A stretch of 64,000 bases of DNA from Lachnospiraceae bacterium (GTDB lineage Bacteria > Bacillota > Clostridia > Lachnospirales > Lachnospiraceae). Below, in pieces: positions 26,820 to 36,290 of this stretch. Both the position numbers and the translations under genes were made by a program. The first letter of the stretch is position 1. The number at the start of each line of letters is the position of its first letter. The DNA is taken from contig CABJAW010000003.1 of NCBI GenBank assembly GCA_902363665.1, forward strand, positions 259,973 through 323,972, written 5' to 3'. Below the pieces are notes generated by a model that did not search any database, was not told where the DNA came from, and saw only the letters and a list, made by a program, of their open reading frames with translations.

Positions 26820-28904
26820 TTATTTTACATCCTTAATACTGAAGCTCATTCTGCCCTGCTTGTCTTTACCAAGGCAAACAACTTTTACATGATCACCCAG
26901 TGTCAGAACATCCTCCACACGGTTGATGCGCTCTTTTGCAATCTTGGAAATGTGTACCATTCCCTCTTTGCCCGGTGCAAACTCGATGAATGCGCCGAAC
27001 TCCTTGATGCTGACTACATCACCTTCAAGGATCTGACCAGCTTCAAAATCGGTTACGATCATAGTGATCATCTTTGCAGCCTTGTCCATCATCTCCTGAT
27101 CGGTGCCGCAGATGGAAACATTTCCGTCATCTGTGATATCAATCTTCACACCAGTACGCTCAATGATCGTGTTGATCGTCTTTCCGCGCTGTCCAACTAC
27201 ATCACCAATCTTCTGCGGGTCGATCTGCATGGAAATAATCTTCGGTGCATATTTGCTTACAGTCTCACGCGGCTTGCTGATGCACGGAAGCATGATCTCA
27301 TTCAGGATATACTCACGTGCTTCACGGGTTCTTGCAATTGCTTCCTCGACAATAGCTCTCGTCAGGCCATGGATCTTGATATCCATCTGAATTGCCGTGA
27401 TTCCCTCAAATGTACCGGCTACCTTGAAGTCCATATCGCCAAAGAAATCCTCAAGTCCCTGAATGTCTGTCAGAACGATGTAATCGTCGTCGGTCTCACC
27501 TGTAACCAGACCGCAGGAGATACCTGCAACCGGCTTTTTGATCGGTACGCCTGCAGCCATAAGGGACATCGTAGATGCACAGATACTTGCCTGAGAAGTA
27601 GAACCGTTTGACTCAAAAGTCTCAGATACGGTACGGATCGCATAAGGGAATTCTTCCTCCGACGGAAGTACCGGAATCAGCGCACGCTCTGCAAGTGCTC
27701 CGTGTCCGATCTCACGGCGTCCCGGTCCGCGGCTGACTTTTGTTTCTCCTACAGAGTAGGACGGGAAATTGTAATGATGCATATAACGCTTGCACTGAAT
27801 GTTCTCATCCAGTCCGTCGATCTTCTGAACCTCAGAAAGCGGAGCAAGTGTTGTAACGGTACAGATCTGTGTCTGACCTCTTGTAAACATAGCAGAACCA
27901 TGTACTCTCGGAATGATATCCACTTCTGCAGCCAGCGGACGGATCTGTGTGATCGCACGTCCGTCCGGGCGCTTGTGATCTTTCAGGATCATCTTGCGGA
28001 CGGTCTTCTTCTGGTACTGGTATACTGCCTCCGGAAGGATTGCAAGCCAGTCTTCCTGATCTGCAAATGCTTCCTCGAGCTTTGCCGTGATCTGGCGGAT
28101 GTTCTCCTCACGAACCTGCTTTACATCGGTAAATACAGCTTCTTCCATCTCCTCCGGCGTGACGATCTCTTTCATCTTTGCAAAAAGCTCTTCCGGAACT
28201 GCGCAGCTCTCATACGTATGCTTCGGCTTTCCTACCTCAGCAACGATCTGATCAATAAATTTGATGATCTCAAGGTTTACCGCATGACACTTATAGATCG
28301 CATCAATCATCACTTCTTCTTTTACTTCATTTGCGCCTGCCTCGATCATGATGACTTTTTCTCTTGTCGAAGCAACCGTCAGGCGAAGATCCCCCTTATC
28401 CCACTGAAGCTGAGACGGGTTGACGATCAGCTCGCCGTCTACCATACCCATCTGTGTCATTGCACACGGACCGTCAAACGGGATATCAGAAATGCAGGTA
28501 GAAATTGCGGCACCAAGCATCGCGGTCAGCTCCGGACGGCACTGCGGATCAACGGACATTACCATGTTGTTTAAGGTAACGTCGTTGCGGTAATCCTTCG
28601 GGAACAGCGGGCGCATCGGACGGTCGATGACACGGGAGGTAAGTACAGCATTCTCAGATGCCTTACCCTCACGTTTGTTGAATCCGCCCGGAATCTTTCC
28701 TACCGAATAAAACTTTTCCTCATACTCAACGCTGAGCGGGAAGAAATCAATGCCATCACGCGGCTTCTCAGAAGCTGTCGCGGTAGAAAGAACGGTAGTA
28801 TCACCATAGTGCATGAATGCACATCCATTTGCCTGCGCACCGACGCGTCCCACATCAACAGTGAGGGTTCTTCCGGCAAGCTCCATTGAAAAACTCTTGT
28901 ACAT
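26820..28904 (-). CDS. pnp: Polyribonucleotide nucleotidyltransferase (PNPase)
   Basis: PNPase degrades RNA 3' to 5' by phosphorolysis. The 694-residue protein has two RNase PH domains (GKIPGGFNKREGKASE in the first; FTRGQTQICTVTTLAP and KKPVAGISCGLV in the second). These are followed by a KH domain (IGDVVGQRGKTINTI) and an S1 domain ending KEFGAFIEFAPGKEGMVHIS. The ATG at 28904 has AAGGAG at the right distance; the longer frame overlaps it. It follows rpsO, as in many bacteria, but a MITE-like insertion now lies in the spacer. Confidence 0.97.
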   Translation of the reverse strand: MYKSFSMELAGRTLTVDVGRVGAQANGCAFMHYGDTTVLSTATASEKPRDGIDFFPLSVEYEEKFYSVGKIPGGFNKREGKASENAVLTSRVIDRPMRPLFPKDYRNDVTLNNMVMSVDPQCRPELTAMLGAAISTCISDIPFDGPCAMTQMGMVDGELIVNPSQLQWDKGDLRLTVASTREKVIMIEAGANEVKEEVMIDAIYKCHAVNLEIIKFIDQIVAEVGKPKHTYESCAVPEELFAKMKEIVTPEEMEEAVFTDVKQVREENIRQITAKLEEAFADQEDWLAILPEAVYQYQKKTVRKMILKDHKRPDGRAITQIRPLAAEVDIIPRVHGSAMFTRGQTQICTVTTLAPLSEVQKIDGLDENIQCKRYMHHYNFPSYSVGETKVSRGPGRREIGHGALAERALIPVLPSEEEFPYAIRTVSETFESNGSTSQASICASTMSLMAAGVPIKKPVAGISCGLVTGETDDDYIVLTDIQGLEDFFGDMDFKVAGTFEGITAIQMDIKIHGLTRAIVEEAIARTREAREYILNEIMLPCISKPRETVSKYAPKIISMQIDPQKIGDVVGQRGKTINTIIERTGVKIDITDDGNVSICGTDQEMMDKAAKMITMIVTDFEAGQILEGDVVSIKEFGAFIEFAPGKEGMVHISKIAKERINRVEDVLTLGDHVKVVCLGKDKQGRMSFSIKDVK

Positions 28905-28970
28905 ATCTTTTCTCCTTCTTAGCAAAGCAACGGCATCTGCAAGAGTCCGAAACTACTGAAAAAGAAATTT

Positions 28971-29112
28971 GTAACTGTTCAGAGCCAAGCAAAATTTCAT
29001 AAAACGGGCGGAAAATGCTTGCATTTTTAAGCCTGTTTTTGAAATTTTATTTGGCGGATACGCCACACCGACGAAATGCGTAGCATTTTGGAGGTTGACT
29101 CTGAACAGTTAC
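28971..29112. mobile_element. MITE-like element, copy 2 (rpsO-pnp spacer)
   Basis: This is the same 142-bp element as at 21322-21463, with 4 substitutions. Terminal repeats are GTAACTGTTCAGAGCCA and its complement with one mismatch. A perfect 8-bp direct repeat, AGAAATTT, flanks it (28963-28970 and 29113-29120). It lies in the transcribed spacer 66 bases upstream of the pnp ATG, with the pnp ribosome site preserved. Both internal hairpins are kept, so it would add a structured segment to the rpsO-pnp mRNA. Confidence 0.9.
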
Positions 29113-29223
29113 AGAAATTTATATAAATAAGAAGAAATTTCCTTTTCAGTGGTCTCGGGGAACTGCCTGCAGATTTGTTTTTGCATTTTTGTCTGTTTGA
29201 AATTTTCTGCCTTCACGTAGAAC

Positions 29224-29247
29224 AAGGGCGGAAATACTCCCGCCCTT
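29224..29247 (-). terminator. Hairpin just after rpsO
   Basis: AAGGGCGG (29224-29231) and CCGCCCTT (29240-29247) form an 8-bp GC-rich stem directly after the rpsO stop. On the minus strand it is followed by GTTCTA, a poor U-tract, so it may be a partial terminator or a processing site. Confidence 0.5.
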
Positions 29248-29255
29248 TTGAGTTC

Positions 29256-29522
29256 TTATTTTCTGATGCCAAGTTTTGCGATCAGTGCACGGTATCCTTC
29301 CAGATCCGTCTTCTTCAGGTATGCAAGAAGTCCACGTCTCTGACCTACCATCTTCAGAAGTCCTCTTCTGGAGTGATGATCCTTCGGATTGCTTTTCAGA
29401 TGATCTGTCAGCTCCTGAATTCTTGCTGTCAGAACTGCGATCTGAACTTCCGGTGAACCTGTATCGCCCGGTTTTCTTGCATACTCATTGATGATTGCTG
29501 TTTTCTTTTCCTTTGAAATCAT
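29256..29522 (-). CDS. rpsO: 30S ribosomal protein S15
   Basis: S15 binds 16S rRNA early in small-subunit assembly. The 88-residue sequence has the expected landmarks: [39 protein letters not shown] and the C-terminal [18 protein letters not shown] lies 8 bases before the ATG. It has its own promoter overlapping the ribF stop codon and is followed by pnp. Confidence 0.98.
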   Translation of the reverse strand: MISKEKKTAIINEYARKPGDTGSPEVQIAVLTARIQELTDHLKSNPKDHHSRRGLLKMVGQRRGLLAYLKKTDLEGYRALIAKLGIRK

Positions 29523-29613
29523 GATGTTCTCCTCCTAAATAGAATCGCCTGATACTAAGAGAGCGGTCGGAGTATCCAAGCTTCTGAGTATCGGCTGAAT
29601 TTCATACTGCTAA

Positions 29614-29642
29614 ACTATATCATAGAAACGCAGAGGCGTCAA
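29614..29642 (-). promoter_or_regulatory. Internal promoter for rpsO
   Basis: On the minus strand, TTGACG (29637-29642), a 17-base spacer and TATAGT (29614-29619). The -35 hexamer overlaps the end of ribF, giving rpsO-pnp a separate promoter within the cluster. Confidence 0.75.
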
Positions 29643-30541
29643 CCAGAAAAATTGAAATATTGTTTCCCGAGCTGAATGTCTTTTTGCATCTGCTGTTTCA
29701 GTGATTCCACTGAATCGAATTTCTGTTCTGGGCGCTCATAGTGGCGCAGGCAGACCGTTGCCTCTTTCCCATAAACATCCTGATGAAAATCATACAGATA
29801 CGTTTCCACGCCAAGAAAAGAACCGTCCACGGTCGGTTTGTAGCCGATATTAGTTACACCGCAGTATTGATTTCCACCAGAAAATACATCGCTGTAATAT
29901 ACGCCACACGGGGGCAGGAGTTTTCCCGGCTCCGGAATCAGATTGACCGTCGGCATTCCAAGTCTGCGGCCAAGCTTTTTCCCATGCTGGACGATCCCGC
30001 TGACCGGATATTCATAACCGAGCAGTTCACCCACCAGTTCCATATTTCCAAGTGCCAGTGATTCCCTTATATACGTACTGCTGATCTCCCGGCCATTAAA
30101 ACACTCTTTTTCCATGACGATCACTTTCATGTCATACGCCTCTTCCAGCGTTTTCAGAAAACCGGCATTACCTTTTCGGTTGTGTCCAAAATGAAAATCG
30201 GTACCGACCACCACATACTTCGCATGCAGCCGTTCTTTCAGCACTTCTTTCACAAATGTTTCCGGCTCCATCCCGAGAATTTCCGGGATAAAAGGACAGC
30301 GGATCAGATAATCGATATTGTATCTTTCCAGCCGTTCTTTTTTTTCCTCCGGTGAAAGCAGATACGGCCGTTCATCGGAAGCGAGCGCAAAAACGGCGGT
30401 CTGAACTTCCTCTTTTGATCCGAGTCTTAAAATCTCTTCGATCAGCTTCTGATGACCTCTGTGCAGTCCGTCGAACTTGCCTAAGGTCACCGCTGTTGGT
30501 CCGTCAGAATAAAAGTCCGTTGTATTGCAAAAATATCTCAT
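29639..30541 (-). CDS. ribF: Bifunctional riboflavin kinase / FAD synthetase
   Basis: RibF phosphorylates riboflavin to FMN and adenylates FMN to FAD. The N-terminal nucleotidyltransferase domain has TLGKFDGLHRGHQKLIEEI, VVGTDFHFGHNRKGN and ISSTYIRESLALGNM. The C-terminal riboflavin-kinase domain has LGRRLGMPTVNLIPE and ITNIGYKPTVDG-type segments. The ATG at 30541 (MRYFCNTTD) has GGAG 6 bases upstream and gives 300 residues, the usual size. It follows truB by 32 bases. Confidence 0.95.
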   Translation of the reverse strand: MRYFCNTTDFYSDGPTAVTLGKFDGLHRGHQKLIEEILRLGSKEEVQTAVFALASDERPYLLSPEEKKERLERYNIDYLIRCPFIPEILGMEPETFVKEVLKERLHAKYVVVGTDFHFGHNRKGNAGFLKTLEEAYDMKVIVMEKECFNGREISSTYIRESLALGNMELVGELLGYEYPVSGIVQHGKKLGRRLGMPTVNLIPEPGKLLPPCGVYYSDVFSGGNQYCGVTNIGYKPTVDGSFLGVETYLYDFHQDVYGKEATVCLRHYERPEQKFDSVESLKQQMQKDIQLGKQYFNFSG

Positions 30542-30573
30542 ACGCATCTCCAATGTAATGTACTCTTATCTTG

Positions 30574-31542
30574 TCACAGAAACATCTTGACCGGCCAGAG
30601 ACAGTGTTTCTCACTGCGCCATTCATAAACTGCCAGAAACGTCCGGGAAGCATCATAGACTCGAAAACGTATCCCATCTTCCATCTTGTTTTCGAATTCC
30701 TGCCTTTTTTCCAAGGCATCACCGTCCCAAGCCCCTTCTTTTACAAAAGTCTCCTGCAGGACTGTCTTCACAGCCAATTCAGGCCGGATCGGATTTCCAT
30801 TTCGGACCGCCTTTTCTCCTGTCTCATTCAGCAAAAGAGCCTGATATTTCATAAAGACAGAATCCGTCGGACGGATAACCTCCTCCAGTCTTCCATCATC
30901 CCGTTTCTGCTCGATCTCGGAAAGACGCACACTATCCTCCAGAATAAACGGCCCGACCTTTGTGCGCAGCAGCTTTTCCATACAGCCGCCGCAGCCAAGT
31001 GAGGCTCCGATGTCATGACAGAGCGTCCGGATATACGTTCCCTTTGAGCAGGTTACAGTCATTGTGACACGTGGAAAACGGATCTCATCAATCCGGATCT
31101 CTTTTATCGTCACCGGTCTTGCTTTCCGCTCTACCTCGATCCCCTGCCTTGCCAGCTCATACAGCTTTTTTCCGTTTACTTTCAAAGCCGAATACATCGG
31201 CGGAACCTGAAGAATATCTCCGGTAAATCTTGCCGCGGCCTCACAGACTGCCTCTTCGCTGCAGACAACCGGATGCGTTTCCAGCACTTCTCCTGTCGTA
31301 TCCTGCGTATCTGTCACGGTACCAAGCAGCAGAACAGCCTGATATGTCTTTTCTTTATCGGTCAGCAGCTCACATACTTTTGTTGCTTTTCCCAGACAAA
31401 CCGGGAGGACACCTTCCGCTTCCGGATCCAGTGTCCCCGTATGTCCGATCTTTTTCATTTTTAAAATACCGCGCAGCTTTGCCACCACGTCATGGGAAGT
31501 AAAGCCACGCTCTTTATAAACATTGATAATTCCGTCAGTCAC
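30574..31542 (-). CDS. truB: tRNA pseudouridine(55) synthase
   Basis: TruB makes pseudouridine 55 in the T-loop of tRNAs. The 322-residue protein starts GIINVYKERGFTSHDVV and has the catalytic aspartate in KIGHTGTLDPEAEGVLPVC. YQAVLLLGTVTDTQDTTG and TCSKGTYIRTLCHDIG follow as expected, with a C-terminal PUA-like region. The start is GTG, overlapping the end of nrnA by 8 bases, with AGGAG just upstream, so translation is probably coupled. Confidence 0.95.
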   Translation of the reverse strand: MTDGIINVYKERGFTSHDVVAKLRGILKMKKIGHTGTLDPEAEGVLPVCLGKATKVCELLTDKEKTYQAVLLLGTVTDTQDTTGEVLETHPVVCSEEAVCEAAARFTGDILQVPPMYSALKVNGKKLYELARQGIEVERKARPVTIKEIRIDEIRFPRVTMTVTCSKGTYIRTLCHDIGASLGCGGCMEKLLRTKVGPFILEDSVRLSEIEQKRDDGRLEEVIRPTDSVFMKYQALLLNETGEKAVRNGNPIRPELAVKTVLQETFVKEGAWDGDALEKRQEFENKMEDGIRFRVYDASRTFLAVYEWRSEKHCLWPVKMFL

Positions 31543-32518
31543 CGTTTTTCTCCTGACAAATCTGCTCTTCCATATGGTATGTAATGTTGTTTACCACATC
31601 GTATACACTTCCCTGCATCGTACAGCCGGCCGCACGTACATGACCGCCGCCGCCAAAGTAGCTTGCGATCTTTGCCACATCGACCGTTTCACGTGAACGC
31701 AGGCTGACCTTGAATTCCTGCGGCGCTGTCTCATAAAGGAAAATAGCGGCTTCGACCCCTGCTGTTCCCATCAGCACCTGCACAATGCCATCCAGATCCG
31801 ACGGCTTCACACCATAGAATTCCATTTCTCTTTGACGCACTGCACTGAAAATGATCTTTCCATCCAGCAGAAGCACGCTTTCCAGAAGCGCACGGCCCAG
31901 GATCTGGTTCTGATAATACGTCTTGTCATAATACGTATCGCTGATGATCTTGCTGCAGCGTACGCCAAACCGCATCAGTTTTGCTGCGGCCTCCATCGTT
32001 TCCGGAGAAGTGCAGGAGTGGCGGAACACTCCGGTATCATGTACAATGCCCATATACAGCGCCTCTGCGCTCTCAAATGTAATCTTATCTTCATCGAGGA
32101 GATTGAAAACGATCTCCGATGTTGAACTGGCGTCCGGATAGATGCAGTTCAGATCCGCAAAACCCGCATTGCTGATGTGGTGATCGATACAGATGGTCCG
32201 TTTTGCGGTGTTTAAATACTTCACACCGTCTCCAAGCCGTTTTTCATCCGCACAGTCCAGGCTGAAGAAAAGATCATAGACCTTTTCTTCAGAGTAATCA
32301 TGGCAGATTTCGTCTGTCCCGGCAATCATATGATAAGACTCCGGAATTTTTTCCAGATATACCGTTACCTGAATCTCCGGATAATTCTGTCTCAGATACC
32401 AGTAAAGCCCCACACAGGAACCAACCGCATCTCCATCCGGACGAATGTGGCCTGCAATTCCGACGGTTTTCACATTTTTGAGTTCTTTATCAAGATTCAC
32501 TGTCCGCTCTATCTTCAT
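31535..32518 (-). CDS. nrnA: DHH/DHHA1 phosphoesterase, NrnA-type oligoribonuclease / pAp phosphatase
   Basis: NrnA degrades short RNA oligonucleotides and 3'-phosphoadenosine 5'-phosphate. The DHH domain has VGIAGHIRPDGDAVGSCVGL, FSLDCADEKRLGD and CIDHHISNAGF. The DHHA1 domain ends with YFGGGGHVRAAGCTMQG. The length (~327) is typical. Two ATGs stand close together; the one at 32518 lies 6 bases after AGAGGA and is preferred over 32524. It overlaps the end of rbfA by ~29 bases. Its position between rbfA and truB is conserved in Firmicutes. Confidence 0.92.
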   Translation of the reverse strand: MKIERTVNLDKELKNVKTVGIAGHIRPDGDAVGSCVGLYWYLRQNYPEIQVTVYLEKIPESYHMIAGTDEICHDYSEEKVYDLFFSLDCADEKRLGDGVKYLNTAKRTICIDHHISNAGFADLNCIYPDASSTSEIVFNLLDEDKITFESAEALYMGIVHDTGVFRHSCTSPETMEAAAKLMRFGVRCSKIISDTYYDKTYYQNQILGRALLESVLLLDGKIIFSAVRQREMEFYGVKPSDLDGIVQVLMGTAGVEAAIFLYETAPQEFKVSLRSRETVDVAKIASYFGGGGHVRAAGCTMQGSVYDVVNNITYHMEEQICQEKNGD

Positions 32519-32885
32519 CTTCATTCCTCTGTTCTGTCTTTACAACGTCGTCAATCAGTTTCGTCATCGTTACGCCATATTCAATGGACTGATCCAGAAT
32601 AAAACGGATCTCCGGCGTGTTTCTCAGATTTACGGTATGTGCGAGCTGGCGGCGGATAAATCCTTCCGCACTCTTTAAACCGGCAAGCGTGTCCGCTGCG
32701 GCTTTTTCGCTTCCAAGTACAGAGATGTATGCCTTGCATGTTTTTAAATCAGGCGCAACCTCTACGGATACCACAGAAGTCAGCGGCGCGATCCGCGGAT
32801 CTTTGATCCCGTTCTGGATGATCCTGGAGAGCTCTTTCTGAACCTCTCCATTGATCCGCGTATTTTTAATGCTGTTTTTTCTCAT
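32490..32885 (-). CDS. rbfA: 30S ribosome-binding factor RbfA
   Basis: RbfA assists late 30S maturation and cold adaptation. The 131-residue protein has the KH-like fold sequence RINGEVQKELSRIIQNGIKD, SVVSVEVAPDLKTCKAYISV and NLRNTPEIRFILDQSIEYG. The acidic C-terminal tail (RNEDEDRADSES) overlaps nrnA. GAGGTG precedes the ATG. It is 22 bases downstream of infB. Confidence 0.95.
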   Translation of the reverse strand: MRKNSIKNTRINGEVQKELSRIIQNGIKDPRIAPLTSVVSVEVAPDLKTCKAYISVLGSEKAAADTLAGLKSAEGFIRRQLAHTVNLRNTPEIRFILDQSIEYGVTMTKLIDDVVKTEQRNEDEDRADSES

Positions 32886-32907
32886 TCAGATCTCACCTCA
32901 AAACCTT

Positions 32908-35676
32908 CTATCTCGGAACTTCCACCATGATATATGCTTCTACGGTATCACCTTCCGCGATATCATTAAATTTCTCAAATACAAGACCGCACTCATAACC
33001 GGCCTTAACTTCCTTCACGTCATCCTTGAAACGCTTCAGCGATGCGAGTGCTCCCTCATAGATCATCTTGCCCTCTCTTGTGATCCTTGCCTTGCATCCT
33101 CTCTGGAATACACCGTCGAGCACGTAGGAGCCTGCGATCGTACCAACACCGGAAGCCTTGAATGTCTGGCGTACCTCTGCGTGGCCGATGACCTTTTCCT
33201 CGTAAACCGGATCAAGCATACCCTTCATCGCTGCCTCTACATCTGCGATTGCATCGTAGATGACACGATACAGACGTACATCTACATTTTCACGCTCAGC
33301 CGTTGCCTTTGCCGTCGCATCCGGGCGTACATTAAATCCAATGATGATCGCATTGGAGGTCGAAGCCAGAATCACATCGGACTCGTTGATTGCACCAACG
33401 CCGCCATGGATGATCTTGACAATCACTTCTTCGTTGGAAAGCTTCAGAAGGCTCTGCTTTACTGCCTCCACGGAGCCCTGTACATCTGCCTTTACAATGA
33501 CATTAAGCTCTTTCAGATTACCTGCCTGGATCTGGGAGAACAGGTCATCCAGTGACATTCTGGACTTCGTTTCCTCAAGCAGACGCTCTCTTCCCTCACG
33601 GATAAAGGTCTCGGCAAAGTTTCTCGCCTCTTTTTCATTCTCCATCGCCATAAAGATCTCACCCGCATTCGGTACATCAGAAAGTCCAAGGATCTCGACC
33701 GGCGTGGACGGACCTGCTTCTTTTACTCTGCGTCCTTTATCATCCATCATTGCACGCACCTTGCCGTGGCAGGCACCTGCTGCGATCGGATCGCCGACAT
33801 GAAGAGTACCCTTCTGTACCAGAATCGTTGCGACCGGACCCTTTCCTTTGTCCAGCTCAGCCTCGATCACAAGACCTCTTGCACGACGGTTCGGATTTGC
33901 TTTCAGTTCTGCTACCTCTGCGGTCAGAAGGATCATCTCAAGCAGGTTGTCGATACCCTCATGGGAATGTGCAGATACCGGTACGCAGATCGTACTTCCG
34001 CCCCAGTCCTCCGGGATCAGTCCCTGCTCGGACAGTTCCTGCTTTACGCGGTCGATATTTGCACTCGGCTTATCGATCTTGTTGATTGCCACGATGATCT
34101 CGATTCCTGCCGCCTTCGCATGGCTGATCGCCTCGATCGTCTGCGGCATGACACCGTCGTCTGCAGCGACTACAAGGATTGCGATATCCGTTGCATTTGC
34201 ACCACGCATACGCATTGCAGTAAATGCTTCATGTCCCGGCGTGTCAAGGAAGGTAATCTTCTGTCCGTTGATTGATACCACATATGCACCGATGTGCTGT
34301 GTGATACCGCCCGCCTCACGGTCGATCACATGAGTATTCCGGATCGCATCGAGCAGGGATGTTTTACCGTGGTCTACATGTCCCATGACGCAGACTACCG
34401 GCGGTCTGGCTACGAGATCTTTCTCGTCTTCCTCATCCTCTTTCAGAAGCTCTTCGATCACATCGACTTTTACTTCCTTCTCACAGATACAGTTGAACTC
34501 AAGTGCAATCTCTTCTGCCTTGTCAAATTCAATCTCCTGATTTACGGTTACCATTGTACCCTGCAGGAAAAGCTTCTTTACCAGCTGTGCCGGCTGTACC
34601 TTCATCGCCTCAGCCAGTTCACCAATGGTAAGCTTCTCCGGGATTGTGATCGTGCGGATCGTCTCCTCCGGTTTTTCCTGTTTTGGTACCGGCGGCTTTA
34701 CCGGTGCGGACTGCTTTCTTCCGTTCTTCTGCTGGGAACGTCCATTCTGGTTCTTCTCCAGTCTCTCGAGCTTCTCGCCCTTTTCCACACGGTTGCGGTC
34801 TCCGCGCTCCGTTCTTTTTCTGCTCTCTTTCTCAAGCGGCTTGGACTCTACCGGAGCCTTCGGAATTCCTGCGGAACGTCCGCCCTGACCGCCTCTTGCA
34901 CCGCCGTCCTGGAATCTTCCGCTCTGGCCGCCTCTTGTGCCGCCGTCCTGGAATCTTCCACCCTGGCCGCCTCTTGTGCCACCCTGGCCATTTCTGGATG
35001 TGCCGCCCTGATAACGATTGCCGCCGTCTCTGCGCTCACCGCCCTGGCCGCCTCTTGTGCCGCCATCCTGGAATCTGCCGCCCTGGTTGCTTCTTGTACC
35101 GTCCTGAGTACGTCCGCCCTGACCGTTTCTTGCTCCATCCTGATATCTGCCGCCACTCTGACCGTTTCTGGATGCGTTGCCCTGATAACGGCTGCCGCCA
35201 TCTCTTCTTTCACCGCCCTGGCTTCTGCCATCTCGTCTCTCGCCCTGATAACGGCTGCCGCCATCTCTTCTCTCACCGCCCTGGCGCGGTGCTTCTCTGC
35301 GCTCTGCTGCCGGTCTTGCCTGTGCCGTTGTTCTTTCCGGAGCCTTCGTCTCAGCCGCGCCCTGCGTTTCTGCAGACGTTCTTACCGGTGTGCTCTTTTC
35401 CTGCGCATCTGCTGCCTTTGCCGGTACTTTTGCCGCATCCTGCGATTTATTTGTGTTCTGTCTTGCCGGCTTCGGTCTCGATCCCGGTTTTACCATTCCC
35501 GTTTTACTGTTCTGAGGACGGAACACCGCACTGATATTTTTCTTCTTCGGCTGTGTGCCTGCCTCAGCCCCTGTCTTGTTCTCTGCATCTGTCATCTGCA
35601 CATCCTCCTTCATTTTTCCCTCTCTGTTCTCTTTTCCTGTTTCCTTCGTAAGCTTATTCGTTTTGATCTCCGTCAT
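32908..35676 (-). CDS. infB: Translation initiation factor IF-2 with an RGG-like repeat N-terminus
   Basis: IF-2 is the GTPase that brings initiator tRNA to the ribosome. At 922 residues it is longer than many. Residues ~131-268 are tandem Gly/Arg/Gln/Asp units ([26 protein letters not shown]) not seen in typical IF-2. The IF2_N domain ([19 protein letters not shown]) lies near residue 345, the GTPase near 430 ([28 protein letters not shown]), then domains II-IV. GGAGG lies 8 bases before the ATG, which overlaps the end of ylxQ by 23 bases. Confidence 0.97.
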   Translation of the reverse strand: MTEIKTNKLTKETGKENREGKMKEDVQMTDAENKTGAEAGTQPKKKNISAVFRPQNSKTGMVKPGSRPKPARQNTNKSQDAAKVPAKAADAQEKSTPVRTSAETQGAAETKAPERTTAQARPAAERREAPRQGGERRDGGSRYQGERRDGRSQGGERRDGGSRYQGNASRNGQSGGRYQDGARNGQGGRTQDGTRSNQGGRFQDGGTRGGQGGERRDGGNRYQGGTSRNGQGGTRGGQGGRFQDGGTRGGQSGRFQDGGARGGQGGRSAGIPKAPVESKPLEKESRKRTERGDRNRVEKGEKLERLEKNQNGRSQQKNGRKQSAPVKPPVPKQEKPEETIRTITIPEKLTIGELAEAMKVQPAQLVKKLFLQGTMVTVNQEIEFDKAEEIALEFNCICEKEVKVDVIEELLKEDEEDEKDLVARPPVVCVMGHVDHGKTSLLDAIRNTHVIDREAGGITQHIGAYVVSINGQKITFLDTPGHEAFTAMRMRGANATDIAILVVAADDGVMPQTIEAISHAKAAGIEIIVAINKIDKPSANIDRVKQELSEQGLIPEDWGGSTICVPVSAHSHEGIDNLLEMILLTAEVAELKANPNRRARGLVIEAELDKGKGPVATILVQKGTLHVGDPIAAGACHGKVRAMMDDKGRRVKEAGPSTPVEILGLSDVPNAGEIFMAMENEKEARNFAETFIREGRERLLEETKSRMSLDDLFSQIQAGNLKELNVIVKADVQGSVEAVKQSLLKLSNEEVIVKIIHGGVGAINESDVILASTSNAIIIGFNVRPDATAKATAERENVDVRLYRVIYDAIADVEAAMKGMLDPVYEEKVIGHAEVRQTFKASGVGTIAGSYVLDGVFQRGCKARITREGKMIYEGALASLKRFKDDVKEVKAGYECGLVFEKFNDIAEGDTVEAYIMVEVPR
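34872..35286 (-). repeat. Tandem Gly/Arg-rich coding repeats inside infB
   Basis: Repeated ~39-base units encode [13 protein letters not shown] and related [13 protein letters not shown] blocks in the disordered N-terminal region of IF-2. The DNA is itself repetitive, so copy number may vary by slippage. Confidence 0.8.
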
Positions 35677-36019
35677 TCACACAACCTCCGTCCGTCACTG
35701 CCTGCGCTCCCAAAGCAGCTTCTAATTTCCGTATCACGGAATTTGCAAGTCCCTCATCGGTCACTGCGAGCGATGCACGAAATTCGCATCCGACTGCAGC
35801 ACCAAGCGCCTCTTTTGTTCCATAGATGCAGAAAGGAACTTCATAAAAGGAACACATATTTCGGAATTTCTTCTCTGTGTTCCCGGAAGCCTCCGACGAA
35901 ACGATCACAAGATAAGCTTTTCCCGATTTTACGGCAGTCTCCGTCTGAAATTCTCCGGCGGCGATCCTGCCTGCCTTTTTGGCTATACTGATCAGCGATA
36001 ATACGCTATCTCTCTTCAA
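35654..36019 (-). CDS. ylxQ: YlxQ-like L7Ae/L30e-family RNA-binding protein
   Basis: The ~121-residue protein is of the ribosomal L7Ae/L30e fold, starting [21 protein letters not shown], then [18 protein letters not shown] and [17 protein letters not shown]. The fold binds kink-turn RNAs; its role in bacteria is not settled. The TTG at 36019 is preferred, with AAGGAG 10 bases upstream and the usual N-terminus; the TTG at 36028 is too close to that site. It overlaps rnpM upstream and infB downstream. The C-terminal ~20 residues ([17 protein letters not shown]) are an unusual extension overlapping the infB start. Confidence 0.85.
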   Translation of the reverse strand: MKRDSVLSLISIAKKAGRIAAGEFQTETAVKSGKAYLVIVSSEASGNTEKKFRNMCSFYEVPFCIYGTKEALGAAVGCEFRASLAVTDEGLANSVIRKLEAALGAQAVTDGGCVNDGDQNE

Positions 36020-36287
36020 TCGATTCAATCTCCTTCTTCAGACTCTCATACGTCTCTTCCGGGACGCGCACCTTTAAGGCACGCTCCAGCCCCTTGCTCT
36101 TTACTGCCTTTTCAAAGCAGTCCATACAGCGGCAAACGTAAGCTCCGCGCCCGTTTTTTCTGCCGGAGGTATCTACAATGATCTCTCCTTCCGCTGTTCT
36201 GAGAATCCGCAGCATTTCCTTTTTGCTTTTCATTTCCTGACAACCCGTGCATTTGCGCAGCGGGACTTTTTTTACCGGTGCAGCCAT
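36006..36287 (-). CDS. rnpM: RnpM (YlxR, DUF448) RNA-binding protein
   Basis: The 93-residue protein of the YlxR family, described as a modulator of RNase P, carries four cysteines that may bind metal: KCTGCQ near residue 13 and CRCMDC near 54. The conserved KNGRGAYVC block precedes the second group. GAGGAA lies before the ATG. It starts 3 bases after the nusA stop and overlaps ylxQ, within the standard nusA-rnpM-ylxQ-infB order. Confidence 0.92.
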   Translation of the reverse strand: MAAPVKKVPLRKCTGCQEMKSKKEMLRILRTAEGEIIVDTSGRKNGRGAYVCRCMDCFEKAVKSKGLERALKVRVPEETYESLKKEIESIEER

Positions 36288-36290
36288 GGA

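Noticed and set aside
30005..30027. ATATTCATAACCGAGCAG inside ribF, similar to the 56.3-kb repeat
   Set aside because: It encodes the conserved LLGYEYP segment of RibF in frame; similarity is probably chance.
34294..35991. Long plus-strand open frame (565 codons) opposite infB
   Set aside because: It mirrors the repetitive, GC-rich infB coding strand, has no ribosome site, and its product is biased low-complexity Leu/Ser/Cys sequence. infB is certain.
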